Shown here: positions 57,057 through 64,000 of the stretch, piece after piece
Layout: every line of letters begins with the position of its first letter
Numbering within the stretch: the first letter of the stretch is position 1
Assembly (NCBI GenBank): GCA_003313425.1
Contig: NHZP01000013.1
Span: 434,001-498,000, forward strand
DNA from: Pseudopyrenochaeta lycopersici
Taxonomy: Eukaryota; Ascomycota; Dothideomycetes; Pleosporales; Pseudopyrenochaetaceae
DNA length: 64,000 nucleotides
Direction: 5' to 3'
Program-made: the position numbers and the translations under genes
The notes under the pieces: generated by a model
Told to the model about the DNA's origin: nothing
Seen by the model: only the letters and a program-made list of their open reading frames with translations
The model's database searches: none

Positions 57057-57482
57057 CAGTGATGGGAGCTTACTATTGAAAAATAGTAATTACTATTTTT
57101 TTAAAAAGTTTATATTAAATTACTTAGTAATCCTAAAATTCTAATATTCTAGACTAGAATACTACTTAATCTAAAGATTAATTTTACAATTTTGGAATTT
57201 CTTAAATAGGCCTAGTTCCTTAATAATAACTTTTTTAAGATAAAAAATAGTAAGCTAAATTAGTAAATTAGTAATTACTATTTAGCTTACTATTTTTTTT
57301 CTTAAAAAAGTTATTATTAAGGAACTAGGCCTATTTAAGAAATTCTCAAATGCTAAAATTAATCTTTAGATTAAGTAGCATCCTATTCTAGAATATTAGA
57401 ATTTTAGGGTTACTAAGTAATTTAATATAAACCTTTTAAAAAATTTGAAAAAATAGTAATTACTAATTTTTGCCCATCACTG
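57057..57482. mobile_element. foldback MITE, hAT-like, with CCTGCAGG duplications
   Basis: 426 bp, ends CAGTGATGGG and CCCATCACTG, flanked by CCTGCAGG at 57049-57056 and 57483-57490 (8 bp, hAT type). The empty site is present in Gypsy A copy 1 near 54459 (CTACCTGCAGGTCGAC). Almost the whole element is one inverted repeat (arms carry CTTAAATAGGCCTAGTTCC / GGAACTAGGCCTATTTAAG) around a small centre with TAGTAATTACTA. Confidence 0.92.
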
Positions 57483-57595
57483 CCTGCAGGTTAACTTTAA
57501 TAAGAGGGTTAGGCGTCTTACTAGTAGAGGCGGCCTATTTACTAAATTATGTAAGAGGAACTATCCCTAAACTATTATATAGAGAAGTATTATTA

Positions 57596-57826
57596 TATAA
57601 TATATAGTTTTAGGTAATAGTACTTACTTTATACTATAGATAATAGTAAAGGGATAGTTCTATATTACTGTTACTTAGCTATAGGAGAGAATAATACTTA
57701 TTATCTCTGCTCTGCGCAGCTAGCGCAGGTTTTAAGTAGGTCTGTTACAGTGCGCGCTAGCCCCCGAAAAGGTCTAGCGCAGCCATACTGTAACACTAAG
57801 GTTTAGATTCACGATACTTTGTTACA
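57596..57826 (-). repeat. Gypsy A LTR, copy 2
   Basis: 231 bp; 5' LTR of the truncated second copy. The sequence after it (AAAGTAGTATATACG) does not repeat a 5-mer that I can pair with a left flank. Confidence 0.88.
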
Positions 57827-58268
57827 AAAGTAGTATATACGCGTAATTAAAATATATATATAGACTATAGTATATAAAAGTAAGAATAATCTTTAAAGTA
57901 CTCTTATTTAAGGAAGGAAGTAATAAAATATATCTTATTAATAATAATTTTAGTATTTAAGTAGTATAAAGTATAAGTACTAAAGTATAGAATAAGTTAC
58001 TGATAAAGAAATTTAGTAAATTCTAGGCTATTCTAAAGCTTAACTAAGAAGGAATAACTTATAAAAATTTTGCTAAACTAGTAGTAGAGAATAGTACTAT
58101 AAATTAACTATTATATAAGAGCTATCTTAAAGCTTAACTAAAAGAGGATAGGATCTAGTCCTAGTATATTAGTACTACCTTACTATTAAACTTACCTAAG
58201 AGGTAATAGCTTAAGTAACTATATATTAACTATAGAGAGGAGCTAAAGCGCTATATAATCTGCTATTA
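57827..58268. other. unidentified TA-converted repeat DNA
   Basis: 440 bp without an open frame. Probably a retroelement internal fragment by its composition and by the LTR that follows, but nothing is recognisable. Confidence 0.4.
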
Positions 58269-58939
58269 TATAAGGTAGTTAACACGCATAGTTAAGATAG
58301 TTTTAGTTAAAGTAACTTAATTTAAAAGGAAATAGATAAAATAGCAGATACCTCTTACCTTTAAGGGAGAGGTGCTGCCTATGTACATAAGCTAGAGCAG
58401 GCTAGTCCCGATCCAGTTATTCAGCTAGGTAAAAGGTAGAAGGTAATAGTTACCTTTTACCTGCGTCTAGTAACTTAGAAGGATTATATTAAAGATCTAA
58501 TTGAGTAGTTATAATATAAAGTAACTAGTATTAACTAGTAATTCTTTAGAGTATTCTATAGATAGGTAGTACTAGAAAGAAGTTAAATATAGAAAGTATA
58601 AATAGTAGTATACTTATAGATTATCTAAAGTTAATTATAATATACTATAGAGGCTATATTATGCGAGTCTATATATATAATTATCTTATAAGTTTCTTAT
58701 AAGACCTCTTCTAGGTTTCCTAGGTTTATCTCTATCCTATAGGACTAAGTCTGTCTTAGCGTAGGTTTCCTAGGATTACGTAATCCTAGCGTTATTAGTT
58801 AGTTTAGAGGCTTAGTCTCTTCGTTAGTTGTCTGTGCCTCCTCCCTTATCCTTAAAACTACCGCCCTTCCTACTTGTGGTTGTAACAGATCGTTACCTTT
58901 TACCTGCGTCTAGTAACTTAGAAGGATTGAACCCTAACA
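58269..58939 (-). mobile_element. Gypsy family B LTR, interrupted
   Basis: 58269-58484 matches the left part of the family B LTR (TATAAGGTAGTTAACACGCA, TG mutated to TA) and about 58889-58939 its right end (ATCGTTACCTTTTACCTGCG .. ACCCTAACA). About 400 bp of other sequence separates the two; the insert has no clear ends. Confidence 0.65.
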
Positions 58940-59126
58940 CCTGTGCAACGGCACAGTAATATTCTGCGCGCAGCGTAGGTAAGTCTTAATTACTACGTCT
59001 TAGTTTATACGCTTATTAGCTATAGCCTATATAAAAGGCCTAGCACTATAAAAGTATAACTTCTTAATATACTTTAGATTTAAGTAATAGACTATAGTAT
59101 TAAGTAAGTTATATATATTATATATA

Positions 59127-60972
59127 ACGTGAGCGGCAAGCGAAACGCCCAGGTAAGCGAAACGCCCGCTCTTGCCAAGACCACACCTCGTTCTACCTTT
59201 AACTACAATGTCTCAACAACTTAATATTGAATTACTCCCTTGTGAGGATAGAATTATCTTAGCTATCCAAGCAATGAAAAAAGACGCGACATTAAGTGAT
59301 CGACGAGCTGCAGCAGTCTACAACATTCCTAGAAGGACTCTCCGCGACCGACGCGCTGGAAAGCTTTCACGACGCGACAGCCAACCTAACTCGTCAAAGC
59401 TTAACAGGCACGAGGAAGACGCGATTATCCAATATATAAGGAAGCTAGACGCGCGAGGATTTGCCCCTACACTGTCTTATCTCCGTGAGATAGCGAATCA
59501 GTTGCTGGCTGCTCGTGGTAGTGGCCAGGTGGGAGAAAAATGGGCCAGAAACTTCGTCTCTCGTAAGCCTGAGATTAAATCCCAGCTAAGTAGGCCACGC
59601 GACTACCAGAGAGTCCTATGCAGCGATCCAGCTGTTATTAGCCCCTGGTTTGACCTTGTACGCAACATCAAAGCCAAGTACGGCATCCTAGATGAAGATA
59701 CCTATAACTTTGACGAGACTGGCTTTACCATGGGCGTAGGAGGGTCCGTCAAGGTGGTAACTGCGTCTGAGAGACGTACTCGACCACTGAGGATACAACC
59801 TGGCAACCGCGAGTGGGTGACGTTGATTGCTGGTATCAACGCTATGGGCTGGACAGTTCCACCCTTCATTATCTTCAAAGCCAAGAACCACGACAAGTCC
59901 TGGTTACCTGATCTATCTAAGGGCTGGCGTATAGGCCTTAGTAAGAACGGCTGGACCAACAACGAACTTGGTCTAGCCTGGCTACAGCACTTTATCCAGC
60001 ATACAACAGCCCGGACAGTAGGCAATCACCGGCTACTAGTAATTGATGGCCACGAGAGCCATAATTCACTTGCCTTCCAGGATCTATGTGAGGAGAACAA
60101 GATAATTACCCTCTGTATGCCTTCCCATTCATCCCATATCCTGCAGCCGCTTGATGTGGGCTGCTTTGCGCCATTGAAGCAGGCATACCGGCGAGAGATT
60201 CGGGTCTTGGCAGACAGTCACATCACCCACATTGACAAAAAAGCATTCCTAGCTTCCTTTAAGGAGGTATTCGAGACCTCGTTCTCACAGCAGAATATTC
60301 TATCTAGCTTCCAAGCAACTGGCCTAGTCCCACACAGCCCAGAGGTGGTGCTATCAAAGCTTGAGGTGAAGCCTCGCACGCCGACACCACCTCTACCAGG
60401 GCCCACCCTCTGGCACCCCAAAACACCCAGCAACGCCTGGGAGATAGAGGCTCAAACAACACTAATTATGAAGAGGATTCGTGACCATAAGAGTTCCTCT
60501 CCTGATTCTATCATTGAGATGGTGTTACAAGTTAAAAAGGGATCAACATTAAAGGTACACTCACACACGTTGCTGGAAGCTAGAGTAGCTAGTCTTGAGC
60601 AGGCAAATAGAGCTGCTTCTGAGCGGAAAAAGCGTAAGAAAAAGCGGATCTAGCAGGGAGGGACCCTATCAAAGGAGGAGGGAGAGGACTTAATTACTCA
60701 GAGGGACGTTGATGCCCAACTTAAGGTGGAGAGGCGTGCGGAGAGGGCTCAAACAGGTGCTAGTACAAGGGGTATCCGACGCTGTAAAACTTGTGGAGAG
60801 GCAGGACACAATAAGCGCACGTGTAAGAAAGATATAGTAGAAGTAGAGGATTAATTTAAGCTACTATAAGCTGTAGTAGCTTTTTGTAGGATTGAGTTGT
60901 TAACGTGCAAAGTTGTAAAGCTTGGTGGGGTGGGCGTTTCGCTTACCTGGGCGTTTCGCTTGCCGCTCACGT
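59127..60972 (+). mobile_element. pogo/Fot1-type DNA transposon, recent insertion
   Basis: 1846 bp with long perfect-looking terminal inverted repeats (ACGTGAGCGGCAAGCGAAAC..; about 41 bp) and TA on both sides (59125-59126, 60973-60974). Inside each TIR the motif GCGAAACGCCC occurs twice. Composition is normal although the host sequence is heavily TA-converted, so it arrived after the RIP-like change of Gypsy A copy 3. Carries one transposase gene. Confidence 0.95.
59208..60653 (+). CDS. Fot1/pogo transposase, C-terminus cut by a stop
   Basis: 481 residues from the ATG at 59208 (CTACAATGTC); an earlier TTG at 59172 is not a start. N-terminal helix-turn-helix (about 10-55, SDRRAAAVYNIPRRTLRDRR), CENP-B/Tc5-type DNA-binding part (60-130), then the DDE endonuclease with D169 (NFDETGF), D280 (VIDGHESH) and D316 (LQPLDVGCF). 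The frame continues after the TAG at 60651-60653 for 66 more codons to TAA at 60852-60854 and there encodes a CCHC knuckle (CKTCGEAGHNKRTC), which related fungal transposases carry at their C-terminus. The TAG is followed by CAG and lies where a Gln is expected, so it is probably CAG to TAG. The catalytic core is complete; whether the shortened protein works is open. Confidence 0.9.
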   Translation: MSQQLNIELLPCEDRIILAIQAMKKDATLSDRRAAAVYNIPRRTLRDRRAGKLSRRDSQPNSSKLNRHEEDAIIQYIRKLDARGFAPTLSYLREIANQLLAARGSGQVGEKWARNFVSRKPEIKSQLSRPRDYQRVLCSDPAVISPWFDLVRNIKAKYGILDEDTYNFDETGFTMGVGGSVKVVTASERRTRPLRIQPGNREWVTLIAGINAMGWTVPPFIIFKAKNHDKSWLPDLSKGWRIGLSKNGWTNNELGLAWLQHFIQHTTARTVGNHRLLVIDGHESHNSLAFQDLCEENKIITLCMPSHSSHILQPLDVGCFAPLKQAYRREIRVLADSHITHIDKKAFLASFKEVFETSFSQQNILSSFQATGLVPHSPEVVLSKLEVKPRTPTPPLPGPTLWHPKTPSNAWEIEAQTTLIMKRIRDHKSSSPDSIIEMVLQVKKGSTLKVHSHTLLEARVASLEQANRAASERKKRKKKRI

Positions 60973-61475
60973 TATAATAATATTTAAAAACTTTACTATT
61001 ATATAGTAAGTCTATATTATATTACTAGAGCATAAAAGTCTTAATTACTTTAACTTTTTTTAGAGGTAAAAGCGTAATACTGCGTACTTTATAATATATA
61101 ATAATAACGCGTATAAGGCGCGTTAAGAATATATAATTAAAATATATATATATAGATACTTTTTTCCTATTTTCCTATATAGTTTTAAGTTTTTATTTAA
61201 GCTATTAATACTATTAAGATACTAGCTAGAGAGAAAGGCTCTATAATAAAGTATTATAAATTTAAATCTTTATATTATAGTATAATTATACTAAGCCTTT
61301 TTAAGGGCTAGCGTGTAATATAAAAGACTTACTTAAAACGTACGCTAACTACGCAGAGTAGAGATAATAAGTATTATTCTCTCTTATAGCTAAGTTACAG
61401 TAATATAGAACTATCCCTTTATTATTATCTATAGTGTAAAGTAAGTACTATTAGCTGAAACTATACGTTACACCA

Positions 61476-61910
61476 GGTGTATTTGCAAAGAAACCCTGGT
61501 TTGTTCTGTTCTATTGTAAGAATTAGGTCTTTTTCAGCTCTATATAACGCTCCTGACGCACGTCCCAGGTCAAGCCGTGACAGGACTTCTATAGCAGAAT
61601 CAGTGGGCACGGCTAGACTACTTACAGCGTAATAGGCCTTGTATGAGGAATTCCACTCACCCGAGGCAATTAGACAAATAAACAAATCAGCTACTACCGT
61701 TGTAATACGTCATCAAGGTACAGTATCCTTGGAAATGGCCGCAGCGATTAATTGTCGACAATTGCATACTGCACGCTGACAACGAGAGGGACCTAATTGA
61801 AGGGTTAAGATCAGCTGTTGCCCGAGGACAATAAATATTATATCTATATTTACCTTGAAAACTTTCGTGCGGGTTCCAGTGGTATAGGTAGACGATGGGA
61901 TTCAATTCGC
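61476..61910 (-). pseudogene. unidentified coding relic beside the retroelement border
   Basis: A minus-strand frame (61461-61685) reads TTVVADLFICLIASGEWNSS and then YKAYYAVSSLAVPTDSAIEV with the composition of a real protein, but has no start and its last codons lie in the LTR of Gypsy A copy 3. The same frame continues upstream with RQLIAAAISKDTVP before two TGA stops. A GTAAAT donor and CAG acceptor near 61850-61810 may mark an intron. I do not recognise the family; it looks like a gene cut by the insertion and then decayed. Confidence 0.35.
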
Positions 61911-62220
61911 CTTGGAGGTGTCCTAATGAGAACGTTGACTACGTCTCTTCTCAATGCTATCGGTAAGTAGTTTGCTTTAAACACCATACTAACCGCGCCC
62001 CCCCCAAAAAAAGAAAGGCTGTAAAATGTCGTCGCTACTCAATACTAGGGTGTATTGACATGCCAAAGAAGAGATAGTTTTGTTTCGGTCAGTCGATCAC
62101 GCAGCTAAACTGCTGAACCGACTAGCTAATAAATGATGATGTCTTGATTGGGCGCGGGTAGATCCTGGTAAGCAGTTTTCATCACAAACTAAATCGCGTT
62201 CCCTATGAGGTGTGCACTTC

Positions 62221-63720
62221 CTATAGGTAAGAGAGATTCTGGTAGTTGTTACAGGTATTGATTAAGAACAGTGGCGTCGGGTACTTGTGCCAGCTGTGAT
62301 CTGCTCCAAACTGCTGTGGCGTTGTGAGAATGGTCTTCAGATAATCAACACTTGCAGCGTCAAATGAACTGCCAAAAGTAGTCTGAAACATCTCTACAGT
62401 AGCCTCGAGTACAGTCTTAGCATATGAACGCAGCAGGAAATGCCTAAAAGCCGATGGAAAAAGAAGAACGTTGAGAAGTAGACTAAATTTACAAACATAT
62501 AGTCCGCTTTCAACCAGAATGCGTCCTTGTCTGGAATCGTCAATACTACTTAGGCTTTACGAAGCAATATCTGTGGCACTCAAGAGCGACCCTCCAAATA
62601 CCTTGACATCAGACGAATTTGAATCTGGAAGCCCTTCAGACTACAAGATCGAGCCGCTTATCATCGAACGCGATGCGGTGATGCCGCTGATCGGTGTCGG
62701 GGTTACTTCAGGTTCTGAGATAATTATGCGCTTAAACATTGCTTGGATTCATAGTAGTGGCTTCCCAAGAGTCGTAGCCACGTGAATCCATGCTTTGGTG
62801 CTCGATATTTGTCTCGAAGTAGCTCCAATTTGGTTCTGGGCGGTACCTGTTCGTGATGCCATGGTCCAGCGTAGTTTGTACTCTTGGAGGGCTTTCATAC
62901 AGGTCCGCATTCTCACCTTATATGCAGCAAGTATTGCAATATCTAACTAGGATAACATATACGGATGCAACTTATGATTGTGTCTCCAAGATCTCTCTGG
63001 CTGTAGGTATGTCTTCGGGTTTCTCCGAAACAATATTACGAACCCAATGCAACAGATCAGCATCATCTACCCTCCATGATATTTCCTAGTCTGTGATAAA
63101 TCCTTTGACAGCTTGGATTTTCTAGTTATAGTACACCATCTATGTATGTCGAGCTTCAAGGTATGTCTTAATCGTAGATGATACAACTCCATGGAGAGCG
63201 GCGAGCATTTCCGGGTAGACACACCCGAGAGACCAAACATCTGAAGAGGGGTTGCGTTCTTTGCTACAGTAGACTTAAGGGGCGCAACAACACAGCGAGT
63301 GTGCTGTGGGGAATGTTGTGGCAACCTCAGAGCCATTGGCAAAGTCGCTTAAGAGCCCAGAATCGTAAAATAAGCTATTGTTACTAATTATAAGTATATT
63401 CCAGGCGTTACATCGCTGTGTTGTACGTTGTGATGGTGAGGGTACAAAATTGCAGCCACAGGCACTCAAAGAACATCCTTGTCTGATAATAATTGCGTAG
63501 TGCAGTCCAAAAACCAGGGGGTAAAGGTATTACCGTTGCTCTGAGCAGATTTAATGCTATTACATATCCTTTCCAAGTATGTCTCAAGGTTTACCTGCGT
63601 TGTGGGTGAGACGATTCATCCGAGATATCGGCTTTCTGTGTAGCTACGGATATATTAAACGATATGCACGATTTTCAAATTTCTGAGAAATTTGAGCGTC
63701 TTCAAAATTTCCTCCATGGC
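62221..63720 (-). pseudogene. protein kinase pseudogene
   Basis: No single long frame, but the minus strand spells the parts of a fungal Ser/Thr kinase in order: EEILKTLKFLRNLKIVHIV (63714-63658), SYTESRYLG and NLETYLERICNS, then LYPHHHNVQHSDVTPG (HRD region), a frameshift near 63408, NILIISNNSLFYDSGLLSDF (DSG in place of DFG), CCAP with TAA at 63275-63277 where APE is expected, then VYCSKERNPSSDVWSLGCVY and PEMLAALHGVVSS. Further exons read EISWRVDDADLLHWVRNIVS and EKPEDIPTAREILETQS, then NADLYESPPRVQTTLD and NRYRPEPNWSYFETNIEH, and near the end FWLKADYMHFLLRSYAKTV. At least four stops and one frameshift within the kinase core make it a pseudogene, although the C-terminal exons still look well kept. 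Confidence 0.75.
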
Positions 63721-64000
63721 TTCTTTGGTATGGTTTCCAAATGTTATCCTTTTTCAAATGCGCTTGAGCGCATAAACGACATAATTTCTTGCTCTTGACC
63801 TGAATCACCCGACTATATATCCACTAGTGCGATGTAATTTAAGGTAATCAAAAGGAAGAGTGTCTCTCGGTGTGAAGTGTTGATGATCCCGTCAAAATTA
63901 TGACTTGCTTTCAGTCAATGCTCATCTTTACACTGTGTTCCAGTACATTTGGTAAACGAGCATAATCGGTAGGAGACTTCGGACCTCGCTTGATATGCAG
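63721..64000. other. upstream remainder of the kinase pseudogene, unclear
   Basis: Minus-strand reading may hold the N-terminal kinase lobe (an ATG at about 63790 followed by SFMRSSAFEKG and a stop), but the glycine-rich loop is not recognisable. Confidence 0.3.

Larger units (their letters stand above)
55830..57826 (-). mobile_element. Gypsy A copy 2, truncated and heavily mutated
   Basis: Homologous to 53238-54800 (5' LTR plus Gag region) starting right at the hAT relic end and finishing with an LTR at 57596-57826 (TATAATATATAG..TTTGTTACA). Many more CA to TA changes than copy 1. Interrupted by the foldback MITE at 57057-57482. Confidence 0.85.
32200..61472. other. AT-rich, CpA/TpG-depleted transposon island (RIP-like)
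   Basis: About 29 kb in which most stretches are TA-rich and nearly free of CA and TG dinucleotides, against normal flanks. Homologous copies inside it differ mainly by CA to TA and TG to TA changes. That is the pattern of repeat-induced point mutation. Islands of normal composition inside (47440-48140, 54690-54800, 59127-60972) are insertions or less affected ends. Nested structure is described in the separate entries. Confidence 0.85.
58955..61472 (+). mobile_element. Gypsy A copy 3, 3' end, opposite orientation
   Basis: 58955-59126 plus 60973-61241 are the reverse complement of about 48437-48900 of Gypsy A, ending in a 231-bp LTR at 61242-61472 (TATAATAAAG..CGTTACA). The Fot1-type element at 59127-60972 is inserted in it. 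The 5' part is missing. The right border at 61472 meets non-repeat DNA. Confidence 0.8.

Overview
The window looks like nuclear DNA of a filamentous ascomycete (Pezizomycotina; a dothideomycete is possible but I cannot fix the class). Genes carry short 44-71 bp introns with GT..AG borders, the proteins are typical of that group (Rad4, TOP3, AP-1-like bZIP, ThrE-type membrane protein, P450, DHA1 transporter), and one third of the window is an AT-rich repeat block almost without CpA/TpG, which is the signature expected of repeat-induced point mutation (RIP).

Layout. 1-32.2 kb is gene-bearing DNA of normal composition: 3' end of an MFS transporter (+), a secreted low-complexity Glu/Lys/Ala protein built from duplicated 66-bp phase-1 exons (-), a small three-finger C2H2 protein (-), intronless rad4/XPC (+), a 218-residue AP-1-like bZIP factor (+), a ThrE/Prm10-like membrane protein (-), a cytochrome P450 with a probable GC-AG intron (+), a small 4-hydroxylaminobenzoate-lyase-like protein (-) and TOP3 (-). 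Gaps between genes are wide (up to 4 kb), and I see no further convincing genes in them.

32.2-61.5 kb is a nested transposon island that begins about 165 bp upstream of the TOP3 start codon. It holds a full-length Ty3/Gypsy element (48206-54800; 231-bp LTRs, TTCTT duplication) and two fragments of the same family, LTRs and an internal part of a second Gypsy family, a solo LTR with AAAGT duplications sitting in a palindromic element, several hAT-type elements (one with an 8-bp duplication CTATAGAG), a foldback MITE with CCTGCAGG duplications, and a young-looking pogo/Fot1-type element of normal composition (59127-60972, TA duplication, long TIRs).

The most interesting object is the hAT element at 38194-42752. 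Although it lies in the CpA/TpG-depleted block, it keeps an intact 730-residue transposase (-) and, divergently, what I read as a second, previously unrecognised spliced gene (+, four exons, three introns that all begin GTAAGT, 211 residues). An internally deleted copy (44874-46574) and a distant relic (near 55.2-55.4 kb) both retain the last exon of that second gene, and the relic conserves it at protein level.

61.5-64 kb returns to ordinary composition but carries decayed genes: an unidentified coding relic cut by the retroelement and, on the minus strand, a fungal protein kinase pseudogene whose pieces lie in different frames with several stops.
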